Below, piece by piece: positions 26,380 through 34,579 of a stretch of DNA of 64,000 bases. Position numbers and translations under genes: made by a program. Location: the NCBI GenBank assembly GCA_039989475.1, contig JBDXHU010000006.1, forward strand, positions 1-64,000, read 5' to 3'. Below the pieces are notes generated by a model. The model saw only the letters and a program-made list of their open reading frames with translations, was not told where the DNA came from and searched no databases. Every line of letters begins with the position of its first letter. Position 1 is the first letter of the stretch. The stretch comes from JBDXHU01 sp039989475. Its GTDB lineage: Bacteria; Pseudomonadota; Gammaproteobacteria; Pseudomonadales; Halieaceae.

Positions 26380-28872
26380 ATGACTATGGAAGCGCATGTG
26401 TCAGGAGTACCTGATCTTGTTTCCGGCATAATGCTGCTAATTCTGGTGGCATCGTTTACCGCGATGTTGGGTACGCGCCTGCCCCGGTTGCCCTTTACCA
26501 TTGCGCTGGTGCTGGTGGGCGTGCTGGTTGAGGCGGCGGCGCCCTATACACCGCTACTGGCAGCCCTGGCTGATTTCAGGCTGACGCCCGAGCTGGTGCT
26601 GTTCGTGTTTCTGCCGACCCTGGTTTTTGAATCTGCCCACAACCTGTCGGTGCGCCGATTGCAGGAAAACATCCTGCCGGTGCTGATACTCGCAGTCCCC
26701 GGCCTGCTGATCTCCACCGCCGTGATTGGCGGCATCTTTTACCTGTTCGGCGTGTTTGACCTGATCGTGTGCCTGTTGCTGGGTGCCATTCTCAGCGCCA
26801 CCGACCCCGTCGCGGTAATTTCCCTGTTCAAGCAACTGGGTGTGCCGGAACGGCTCAATGTGCTGGTGGAGGGAGAGAGCCTGTTGAACGACGCCACCTC
26901 CCTGGTGTTGGCGACCCTGCTGATTGGTATTGCCCTGTCGGGAGAATTCAGTGGCTCGATGGTGTTAGCGGGGATAGGCGACTTCCTCTGGGTGTTTTTC
27001 GGTGGCAGCCTGACGGGTGCCTTACTGGCTTTCGTTGCCTGCCGATTGCTGGGTCGTATTGATGCCCTGCCCGCGGTGGAAATCAGCCTGACCACGGTGC
27101 TGGCTTACGGCTCATTTATTGTCGCTGAGCACGGTCTGCACGTGAGCGGCATTATGGCGGTGGTGGCAGCAGGCCTGGTGATGGGCAGTTATGGCCGCAG
27201 CATGGTCTCTCCCGGTGCCGAACGTTACCTGCATGAATTCTGGGAATACGCGGCCTGGCTGGCCAATGCGCTGATCTTCCTGCTGGTCGGCATGGAATTG
27301 GAGTTGTTGACCTACTGGCAATCCCTGGACCTCATAGGGCTGGTAGTTGTGGCCATGTTGGTGTCGCGAGCGCTGGTGGTATTCGGCCTGGTGCCACAAC
27401 TGGCGCGGCTGCCTGACAGTGCGCCGGTGAGCAGGGCCTATCAGATGGTAATGTATTGGGGTGGTCTGCGGGGTGCTATCGCCATTGCCATTGTGCTATC
27501 CCTGCCCGACTTTGCTGCCCGCGACACCCTGATTGCCGTGGTGATGGGGGCGGTGCTGTTTACCCTGGTGGTGCAGGGTTTGAGTATTGAACTGCTCGTT
27601 AAGAAGCTGGGTCTGGACTTGCCTGAGTTTGCAGAGCGGCTGGCGCAGCAAGAGGCAGAACTGCACGCCAAGGAGTTCAGTCTCGCCAGTATCGACCGGC
27701 TGGAGCGGGGCGAGTTTTTCTCGCGACGGGTGGCGACTAGGTTGCGCGACGATGCCGAGCAACAAATCTCGCGGCTGACCGGTGACATCGATGAGCTGGA
27801 GTTGCGTATGAGCGATGAGGAAGCTGGTCGAATTCTGTCCCTGCGCACGCTGTCGCGGGAAAAAACCCGCTATGACGAACTGTTCCGTCGCGGCCTGATC
27901 GGTCCCTGGGCTTTTCGCGAACTGACCCACAATGTTGAGCAGCAGTTGGACGACGCCAAGCACTATGGCAAGTTACCGGGGGCGGCTTATCGTCACGCGC
28001 CCCTGCACCTGGCACTGATGCGCCTGTTGCGCATTTTGGGAGGCGTGCCACTGCTTGGCCGGCTGGTGGAACAGCGTCAATACATCCAGGTGATGCGCGA
28101 TTACGATGTCAGCTGGGCCCGTCACCGCGCCGCCGGTAGTGTGCTGGGAAACCTCGATGAAATTGCCGCTGAAAATGGCATCAGTGGCACGATTGCGGAG
28201 CGCTTGCGTGTGGTTTACCAGCGGGTGAGCACCCAGATGCAGCGCGAAATTGAACAGGTTTCCGAAAACTACCCCGAATTTGTTGAGGCCGCCCAGGAGC
28301 GCCTGGGCCAGCGTTTGTTGCTGATCAGTGCCCAGGACGCCATTGATCGAGTCAGTGAGCTGGGCATTGTGCAGCACGGGGTGGCTGATGCCATAAAGCG
28401 GCAGCATGAGAGTGAGCTGCGTGCGATACAGCGTTCCGACCTGTCGCATTTCCTGGAGATCGGGCCGAGCGAGCTGCTCAACAAGGTGCCCATGTTTGCC
28501 GAACTGGCGCCGGAGGAGTTCGCTGCAATCATCCCGGGCCTGAGAAAGCGCAACTTTCCCAAGGGCGAGCGGGTTATTCGCCAGGGCGGACGTGGTGACT
28601 CACTCTTCATGATCGCTCGCGGCATCGTGTCAGTGGTCGATGCAGCGGGCGACAACGAGTTGGTGCAACTGTTTCCTGGTGATTGCTTTGGCGAGGCGGC
28701 CCTGCTGCATGGCACGCCGCGCAATGCCTCGGTTTATGCGGTCACTCCCTGTAGCCTTTATGAGTTGTCGCAGCAGGACTGGCGGGAGGTGTGTCGGCGC
28801 CATCCCAACATTGAAGCGGCGATAGAATCGATTGACCGACAACGTAAAGAGGAGGGTGTAAATGGACGTTAA
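26380..28872 (+). CDS. CPA1 Na+/H+ antiporter with C-terminal cyclic-nucleotide-binding domain
   Basis: 830 residues. Residues 1 to about 410 form a NhaP-type sodium/proton exchanger with about 12 helices, including the ATDPVAV and EGESLLND motifs that carry ion-site residues. A long cytoplasmic region follows (about 410-700, helical). Residues about 705-820 are a cyclic-nucleotide-binding domain (KGERVIRQGGRGDSLFMIA, GDCFGEAALLHGTPRNAS). The last motif has the Gly-Glu and Arg pattern of real cNMP binding. The transporter may be gated by cAMP or cGMP. The ATG at 26386 has a better-spaced GGAG than the one at 26380. Stop overlaps the next gene by 11 bp. Confidence 0.87.
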   Translation: MTMEAHVSGVPDLVSGIMLLILVASFTAMLGTRLPRLPFTIALVLVGVLVEAAAPYTPLLAALADFRLTPELVLFVFLPTLVFESAHNLSVRRLQENILPVLILAVPGLLISTAVIGGIFYLFGVFDLIVCLLLGAILSATDPVAVISLFKQLGVPERLNVLVEGESLLNDATSLVLATLLIGIALSGEFSGSMVLAGIGDFLWVFFGGSLTGALLAFVACRLLGRIDALPAVEISLTTVLAYGSFIVAEHGLHVSGIMAVVAAGLVMGSYGRSMVSPGAERYLHEFWEYAAWLANALIFLLVGMELELLTYWQSLDLIGLVVVAMLVSRALVVFGLVPQLARLPDSAPVSRAYQMVMYWGGLRGAIAIAIVLSLPDFAARDTLIAVVMGAVLFTLVVQGLSIELLVKKLGLDLPEFAERLAQQEAELHAKEFSLASIDRLERGEFFSRRVATRLRDDAEQQISRLTGDIDELELRMSDEEAGRILSLRTLSREKTRYDELFRRGLIGPWAFRELTHNVEQQLDDAKHYGKLPGAAYRHAPLHLALMRLLRILGGVPLLGRLVEQRQYIQVMRDYDVSWARHRAAGSVLGNLDEIAAENGISGTIAERLRVVYQRVSTQMQREIEQVSENYPEFVEAAQERLGQRLLLISAQDAIDRVSELGIVQHGVADAIKRQHESELRAIQRSDLSHFLEIGPSELLNKVPMFAELAPEEFAAIIPGLRKRNFPKGERVIRQGGRGDSLFMIARGIVSVVDAAGDNELVQLFPGDCFGEAALLHGTPRNASVYAVTPCSLYELSQQDWREVCRRHPNIEAAIESIDRQRKEEGVNGR

Positions 28873-29071
28873 CCCGGGGCGCTACCGGCATTACAAGGGC
28901 GGCGAGTACGAGGTATTTTATGTTGCCACCCACAGTGAAACTGAGGAAAAGCTGGTGATTTATCGTACCTTGTATGGCGACATGAGTTACTGGGCGCGAC
29001 CGCTGAGCATGTTTACCGAGACGGTTGTCATAGACGGTGTTGAGCAGCCGCGCTTTAGCTTTCTGGGCTAG
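28862..29071 (+). CDS. DUF1653 family small protein
   Basis: 69 residues, matching the DUF1653 pattern: GRYRHYKGGEYEV near the start, then YGDMSYWARPLSMF and a C-terminal RFSFLG. It is a single small beta-rich domain of unknown role, usually cytosolic. The start overlaps the end of the antiporter gene by 11 bp, so the two are translationally coupled. The 3' end overlaps the convergent flavoprotein gene by 17 bp. Confidence 0.85.
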   Translation: MDVNPGRYRHYKGGEYEVFYVATHSETEEKLVIYRTLYGDMSYWARPLSMFTETVVIDGVEQPRFSFLG

Positions 29072-30488
29072 TGTCCGCTGTCTTCGTGTCTACCAGCTTG
29101 CCGGGATTCATCAGTCCCTCTGGGTCCATTGCGGTTTTCAGGGTCCGCATCAAGTCCAGCGCCACCGGGTCGCTGTAGTGTGCCAGCTCGCCGCGCTTGA
29201 GTTTGCCAACCCCGTGTTCGGCGCTGAAACTGCCGCCCATCTCCGCTGCCAGGTCGTGCAGTGCGGCACTGACCGCTGCGGCGTGTAAGCGGCGAAAGGC
29301 ATCGGCATCTTCGCTGGGCGGCGCAAGAATGTTGTAGTGCAGGTTGCCATCGCCGATGTGGCCGTAGATAGACGGTCGCATGGCGCCAATAGCTGCCAGC
29401 TTCTCTGGCGCCGCTGCCATGTAACGCGGCAGGTCGGAGATTGCCACACAGACATCGTGCTTGATCGAGCGGCCCGCATGCTTTTCCGCTTCCGGGATGG
29501 ATTCGCGCAACCGCCACAGGGCCTTTCGTTGACTGTCGCTTTCGGCCAATACCGCGTCAAGGACCAGCCCCTGCTCCATGGCATCCTCCAATAGGGACTC
29601 CACCAGGGGTCGCAAGCTGCCTGCAGGCAGTGGTGCCGAGAGCTCCAGTAACAGCTGGTGGGGATAGTCCTGGTCCAGGGCTGGTCGTGAGCCCTCGATG
29701 TATTCCTGTACCAGGGCCAGCGAGGGCGCCGAGATGTATTCAAATGAGGTGACGGTATCGCCGCTGAGCTTTCTCGCCAGCGGCAATAGCTGGCAGGCGG
29801 CCGCCACGCTGTCCACCGCCAGCCACGCTGTCTGGTACTCCGTGGGTGCGGGAAGCAATTTCACCACCGCGGCGGTGATAATGCCCAGAGTGCCTTCGGC
29901 GCCCAGGAACAGTGATTTCAGCTTATAGCCGGTATTATCCTTGCGCAGCGGTTTGAGGGCATTGAGGATCTTGCCATCGGGTAAAACGACTTCAAGCCCC
30001 AGCACCTGCTCGGCGGCGGTGCCGTATTTAAGTACCGCCAGACCACCGGCATTGGTGGCGAGGTTGCCGCCAATCTGGCAGGAACCCTCCGAGCCCATGC
30101 TTAAGGGGAAGAACAGCTCCTGCGCCAGCGCCGCGTCCTGCAGGTTTTGCAATATCACACCCGCTTCCACCGTCGCGGTCATGCCGACCGGGTCAATGGC
30201 TCGAATCTGATTGAGCCGCGACAGGCTCAATAACAGCTGTTGGTCGCTGTCGGGTGAGGCACCCCCGCAGTAACCCGTGTTGCCACCCTGTGGCACCACG
30301 CCGTAACCAGCAGCGCGGCACAAGCGTACTACGGTGGCGACTTCTGCGGTGGTGGCCGGGCAAGCGACACAGGCCGCCACGCCCTGGTAGAGGCCGCGTT
30401 CATCCGCCAGGTAGGGAGCCATTGCTGAAGCATCAGTCAGGATGGCGGCCTCACCGAGCGCGCTTTTAAGCTCGTCAATCAAACTCAT
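29055..30488 (-). CDS. FAD-binding 2-hydroxyacid dehydrogenase (GlcD/D-lactate/D-2-hydroxyglutarate type)
   Basis: 477 residues. The PCMH/FAD_binding_4 domain is at about 35-215 (GVVPQGGNTGYCGGASP; GSEGSCQIGGNLATNAGG). The FAD-linked oxidase C-terminal domain follows, with metal-site motif GHIGDGNLHYNI and HGVGKLKRGE near the end. The family oxidises D-2-hydroxyacids such as D-lactate, glycolate or D-2-hydroxyglutarate, passing electrons to the membrane chain. There is no iron-sulfur domain and no GlcE/GlcF partner nearby, so a single-subunit D-2-hydroxyglutarate or D-lactate dehydrogenase is more likely than glycolate oxidase. Confidence 0.85.
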   Translation of the reverse strand: MSLIDELKSALGEAAILTDASAMAPYLADERGLYQGVAACVACPATTAEVATVVRLCRAAGYGVVPQGGNTGYCGGASPDSDQQLLLSLSRLNQIRAIDPVGMTATVEAGVILQNLQDAALAQELFFPLSMGSEGSCQIGGNLATNAGGLAVLKYGTAAEQVLGLEVVLPDGKILNALKPLRKDNTGYKLKSLFLGAEGTLGIITAAVVKLLPAPTEYQTAWLAVDSVAAACQLLPLARKLSGDTVTSFEYISAPSLALVQEYIEGSRPALDQDYPHQLLLELSAPLPAGSLRPLVESLLEDAMEQGLVLDAVLAESDSQRKALWRLRESIPEAEKHAGRSIKHDVCVAISDLPRYMAAAPEKLAAIGAMRPSIYGHIGDGNLHYNILAPPSEDADAFRRLHAAAVSAALHDLAAEMGGSFSAEHGVGKLKRGELAHYSDPVALDLMRTLKTAMDPEGLMNPGKLVDTKTADTSPES

Positions 30489-30572
30489 GCTGTACCGGAT
30501 TATGTTTGAAGCGAGTGAGTGTCATTTGCCAATACTAGCAGTCACGGCTGCTGGATGCTGCGCCGGTGCGGC

Positions 30573-31586
30573 TTACTTGATGCAGCGGTATCCGAACTTC
30601 GAGAGCAGTTTTTCGGGGTTCTGCGCCTTCCTGAAAAAGCCTTCAAGAAACTTGATGCCCTTATTGCGCTCCTTGTTCGATAGCCCGGGTGTCTGTCGAT
30701 AGAGTTCAAGTATGGCTTCACGCTGAGCTGTAATCCGGGCGAGAGGTTTTTCCAGCGCCGCAGGCGGGCCGCAGTAGCCGCGATACAGCCTTTGCGTTAC
30801 CCGTTCTATGCGCAATGAGGGATCGGGACTCGCGTAGTGTGGGTTTACCAGTCCGCTCAGGTCGAAATCGTAAGGTATGTAGAAAATTTCCGAATCAAAG
30901 TCGATTAGCTGGCCGTTGTGGCAACACTGGTCGGCGCCGTCCGCCGTCACCAGTGACCAGTCGGTATTAGCGATCAGGTACTGGAAGATGTACACATAGG
31001 CGGCCTGCTCCTCATTCAGTCGTCGCTTTGGCAGGCCATTGATTGAAAGCACTTTTCCCCCAACACGCCGGGCCAGTTCCTGCTCGGGCTCGATTGCGAA
31101 TGCGTAACGGCTCAGGCTGCGTCCGACGCTTTCAGTATCGACGTAATTGATCTGCATAAGCCGGACCCGGTAACTGAACTCTGTGAGCAGGTTCATGATG
31201 CGGTAGGCTATGTACTCCTCAATGACATTGTCCTGTGAGCGCGGACTCTCGTTACAATGCGTGACCACCCGCAGCAGCTCCCAGTCGGGGAATACCGAAG
31301 CCGTTGTTGCTGATTCGGAGCCGGGGTCTACTGTTAAGTTCATACGCAGCGGGAAAAATTTACAGACCTTCCTGCGGCTCTTGCCGCCTGGCCTGAGCCG
31401 AACAGCGTGTGAGTGCTCCCCGCTGGTGAGCTGAAAAACCTGCCAGTTGCGGCCCTCGTCAGCAAGCAGGGATTTAAAGGGGCCGCGCAGCTCGGCCTGC
31501 AGGGGTTCCTCACTTTCAAACAGCGGTGCTGAAGCAAGATCCATTGCCGCGAGTAAAAAAAGTGAACCCAATGCGCGCTTGAACAC
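30573..31586 (-). CDS. Unrecognised secreted protein with possible kinase-like (CotH/HipA-like) motifs
   Basis: About 337 residues from the GTG at 31586, chosen because a GGAGACAGG stretch precedes it and a signal peptide follows (FKRALGSLFLLAAMDLASA). The open frame extends to 31691 but that leader is not signal-like. I do not recognise a named family. Visible motifs are NVIEEYIAYRIMNLL, FQYLIANTDWS, then a His-Asn pair (CCHNG) and PYDFDLSGLV, an arrangement like the catalytic segment of CotH or HipA-type atypical kinases. The C-terminus ends FGYRCIK. It lies alone between divergent genes. Existence is likely; kinase kinship is a guess. Confidence 0.6.
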   Translation of the reverse strand: MFKRALGSLFLLAAMDLASAPLFESEEPLQAELRGPFKSLLADEGRNWQVFQLTSGEHSHAVRLRPGGKSRRKVCKFFPLRMNLTVDPGSESATTASVFPDWELLRVVTHCNESPRSQDNVIEEYIAYRIMNLLTEFSYRVRLMQINYVDTESVGRSLSRYAFAIEPEQELARRVGGKVLSINGLPKRRLNEEQAAYVYIFQYLIANTDWSLVTADGADQCCHNGQLIDFDSEIFYIPYDFDLSGLVNPHYASPDPSLRIERVTQRLYRGYCGPPAALEKPLARITAQREAILELYRQTPGLSNKERNKGIKFLEGFFRKAQNPEKLLSKFGYRCIK

Positions 31587-31764
31587 CCTGGCCTGTCTCC
31601 GATCAGCAAGCCCTGTGCTCGCAACTAATAGTTTACTCCAATCCGGCGAGCCTGCCCGTGAGAAGTAAGCACTGTCGCAGGACCGCCTCATTGATCCAGA
31701 TCACTTCGGCACATTGCCTATACTTATACAGTGAGCCTGGCGCTATTTTGAGGGGTAGGGTGGC

Positions 31765-33435
31765 ATGTCGGAAGCCCATTACGTCCTGGATATATTGATT
31801 CTGCTGGCAGCGGCGGTGGTTACCGTACCGCTGTTCCAGCGCCTTGGCCTCGGCTCAGTGCTGGGGTACCTGGCGGCTGGCGTCATTGTTGGCCCCTGGG
31901 GATTCGGCTTCATCGACCGGATTGAAGATATACGGACCATCGCCGAGTTCGGCGTGGTCTTTTTGCTGTTCAGTATCGGGATAGAGCTGAAACCAGCCCG
32001 TCTGTGGGCTTTGCGGCGTATGGTGGTTGGCCTGGGCTGCGCACAGGTGCTTATTACCGGGCTTGTCATAGCCGGCCTGTCCTTGCTGCTGGTCGAATCA
32101 CTTAAGGTCGCCTTGATTATCGGTTTCGGGCTGGCACTGTCCTCGACGGCCTTTGTCCTGCAACTGCTGGCCGAGCGCGGCGAAATTGGCACGCATCACG
32201 GTCGCACCGCATTTTCGGTGCTGCTACTGCAGGACCTGGCTGTGGTGCCGCTGTTGATGGTGGTGTCGCTGCTAGCGGTTCAGACCTCACCGCAGCAAGA
32301 CCTGGGCTTCGCGATGATGAACGCCGTGCTTGTCATTGCCTTCGTAATACTCTTCGGCCGTTATCTCTTATCTCCAGCCCTGCGACTTGTTGCGTCCAGC
32401 CGGACGACGGAGGTGTTCACCGCGGCGGCCGTACTAGCCGTGCTGGGTACCGCCTGGCTTATGGAAGAGGTGGGTCTTTCGATGGCCCTGGGGGCTTTTC
32501 TCGCCGGCGTGATGTTGGCGGAATCGCACTACCGGCACCAGGTGATAGCCGACATACAGCCGTTCCGTGGCATGTTGCTTGGCCTGTTCTTTATGGGCGT
32601 CGGCATGTCTATCGACTTTGGCCTGCTGGGCAAACAGGGCGCATTAATTGCCGGGCTGGTACTTGGCCTGCTGGTGATAAAGGCCGTCATACTCTGGGCC
32701 CTGTGCCGGCTCATGGGTGTGGTCAGAATGGATGCGACGCGGGTATCGCTGCTGCTATCGCAAAGCGGCGAGTTTGGTTTCGTGCTGTTCGGCCTGGCGG
32801 CCATCAATGGCGTCCTGCCGGTAGAGCTCTTCAATATCCTGATCTTGCTGGTCGCGCTGACCATGATGACCACGCCATTGATGGCGAACCTGGGTGAATA
32901 CCTTAGCAGTCGACTGAGTGGCGCGGCTGGATCACACGACGTTAGCACCGAGCATCTTGATGCAGAGTTGCCGCATGTCATTATTGCCGGCTTCGGCCGC
33001 GTGGGGCGGCGGATAGTAAGAATCCTGCAGGCGGCCAATGTTCCCTATCTGGTCATCGAAAGAAATGCGGACACCGTATTGGAGGGCAGGCGCGAGGGGT
33101 TCTCAGTCTTCTACGGCGATGCCGGGCGGGTCGACGTATTGAAGGCAGCGGGTGTCGGGCAGGCGAGTGTGCTCGTGTGTACGCTGGACCAGGTCGAGCC
33201 AGCCGTACGCTTGGTCAATACCCTGCGGGAGCATTACCCGGGCATAACTATTCACGCAAGAGGCCGCGATCGGCAACACTGTGACCAGCTACTGGCGGCA
33301 GGAGCAAGCAAGGCTATCTCGGAATCACTGGAGGCGAGCCTGCAAATAGGTGGAGCCGCGCTGAGAGCTGTTGGTGTTTTGGAAAGAGACACAGTCGCGG
33401 TCATTGCAAAATTCCGCAAAGACTATTACGGGTAG
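31765..33435 (+). CDS. CPA2-family K+(Na+)/H+ antiporter with TrkA-N domain (KefB/KefC-like)
   Basis: 556 residues. About 12 membrane helices (1 to about 385) with LGYLAAGVIVGPWGFG, LSSTAFVLQLLAERGE and LLSQSGEFGFVLF are typical of monovalent cation:proton antiporter-2 proteins. A cytosolic TrkA-N/Rossmann domain follows (about 395-520, VIIAGFGRVGRRIVRIL), which in Kef proteins binds nucleotides and gates ion flow. No KefF/KefG ancillary oxidoreductase gene adjoins it. It converges with the FHA gene; a GCAGGG/CCCTGC hairpin without T-run lies between them (about 33437-33450). Confidence 0.88.
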   Translation: MSEAHYVLDILILLAAAVVTVPLFQRLGLGSVLGYLAAGVIVGPWGFGFIDRIEDIRTIAEFGVVFLLFSIGIELKPARLWALRRMVVGLGCAQVLITGLVIAGLSLLLVESLKVALIIGFGLALSSTAFVLQLLAERGEIGTHHGRTAFSVLLLQDLAVVPLLMVVSLLAVQTSPQQDLGFAMMNAVLVIAFVILFGRYLLSPALRLVASSRTTEVFTAAAVLAVLGTAWLMEEVGLSMALGAFLAGVMLAESHYRHQVIADIQPFRGMLLGLFFMGVGMSIDFGLLGKQGALIAGLVLGLLVIKAVILWALCRLMGVVRMDATRVSLLLSQSGEFGFVLFGLAAINGVLPVELFNILILLVALTMMTTPLMANLGEYLSSRLSGAAGSHDVSTEHLDAELPHVIIAGFGRVGRRIVRILQAANVPYLVIERNADTVLEGRREGFSVFYGDAGRVDVLKAAGVGQASVLVCTLDQVEPAVRLVNTLREHYPGITIHARGRDRQHCDQLLAAGASKAISESLEASLQIGGAALRAVGVLERDTVAVIAKFRKDYYG

Positions 33436-33460
33436 CAGGGTTCCCTGCCTTATACCTGGC

Positions 33461-33814
33461 TCAGGTCTGCAAGATATGTGCAGTACCTTCCAGGTCATTC
33501 TGGGCTTCATCGATAAACTTGAATTTATTCCAGCCAACACGAACGATGTCATTGGTGACCAGTAGCTGCCGTTGGGAAATGGCCTGTTCGTTGACGAATG
33601 TGCCGTTGGTGCTGCCCAGGTCTTCCACGCTGACTTCAATGGCGTTCTCAATATATTCACTGGGGGCCACATTCAGTTGGGCATGACGCGAGCTGATTGC
33701 GCTGTCATCGATTTGAATATCGGAGTCGGGGTGACGCCCGACGATCATGGTGGGCTTGTTGAGATCGATTTTGTTAACGACAACGTCGTCAACCAGTTGC
33801 GCCAATATAGGCAT
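33461..33814 (-). CDS. FHA-domain protein
   Basis: 117 residues, essentially one forkhead-associated domain. The phosphothreonine-binding signature is intact: IVGRHPDSDI, then SSRHAQL, then LGSTNGTFVN. FHA domains bind phospho-Thr peptides, so this small protein is the likely reader of the kinase encoded two genes upstream in the same operon. Gap to the phosphatase gene is 13 bp. No transmembrane or secretion signal is seen. Confidence 0.9.
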   Translation of the reverse strand: MPILAQLVDDVVVNKIDLNKPTMIVGRHPDSDIQIDDSAISSRHAQLNVAPSEYIENAIEVSVEDLGSTNGTFVNEQAISQRQLLVTNDIVRVGWNKFKFIDEAQNDLEGTAHILQT

Positions 33815-33827
33815 TAGAGTCTCCTGT

Positions 33828-34577
33828 TTAGTCTTCTACCCGAGCAAGCACCAGTGAGGCATTGTCGCTGGTTTCTTTCTCAGTACATTGATCCAATAAG
33901 TTTTTTACTGTCTTTTCCAGTCCTGCTTGTTTGTCCAGTTCTGCGGTGATGTCCTCATCCTCCAGAACCTGGAAAAACCCGTCTGAGCAGATCAGGTAGC
34001 TATCGCCGGCCTGCACGTCGAAAAGCTGCTGGCTGATCTCCACCTCCTCGCTTACACCCAATGCGCGAGTCAAAATGTGACTGTAGGGATGGGACTTTAA
34101 TTCGCTGGCCTGCAGCGTCTTGTCCTTGACCATCTGCTGGGCCAGGTTGTGGTCCTCTGTTAATTGTTGCAGCTCCCCCTGGCGGAAACGGTAACAGCGT
34201 GAATCACCGATATGAACCAGCGACAGCTGAGCGTCCTGGAACAGTGCAGCCGTTAAGGTAGTGCCCATCTTCGCGTGCCTGGGCTCTTCGCTGCGACGCT
34301 GGTGGATGCGCTCATTTGCCTGCTGTGCAGAAGAGAGCAGCGCCTGGTCCAGCTCGCTAATACTTGCAGCTGTGTCCAATTGCAGTAGCTCAAGCGGCTT
34401 TTGTTCTATCGACTCGATGGCCAGTTGGCTGGCGATATCGCCGCCCTTGTAACCACCCATGCCGTCAGCAACTGCGATCAGCGCTGCCTGTTTGTTGTCG
34501 GTCAGGTGGCAGGCAATGCTGTCCTGATTGGACTTGCGTTGGCCAATAATGGATGAGCCATAGCAGTCAATGATCAT
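33828..34577 (-). CDS. PP2C-type Ser/Thr protein phosphatase
   Basis: 249 residues with the PP2C metal motifs: GQRKSNQDS near residue 15, VADGMGGYKGG (Asp-Gly metal site), VHIGDSRCYRF, and CSDGFFQVLEDED late. It would remove phosphate from Ser/Thr residues in the cytosol using Mn2+ or Mg2+. Its ATG follows the kinase stop by two bases and the FHA gene follows after 13 bp, giving a writer-eraser-reader operon. Confidence 0.9.
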   Translation of the reverse strand: MIIDCYGSSIIGQRKSNQDSIACHLTDNKQAALIAVADGMGGYKGGDIASQLAIESIEQKPLELLQLDTAASISELDQALLSSAQQANERIHQRRSEEPRHAKMGTTLTAALFQDAQLSLVHIGDSRCYRFRQGELQQLTEDHNLAQQMVKDKTLQASELKSHPYSHILTRALGVSEEVEISQQLFDVQAGDSYLICSDGFFQVLEDEDITAELDKQAGLEKTVKNLLDQCTEKETSDNASLVLARVED

Positions 34578-34579
34578 GG

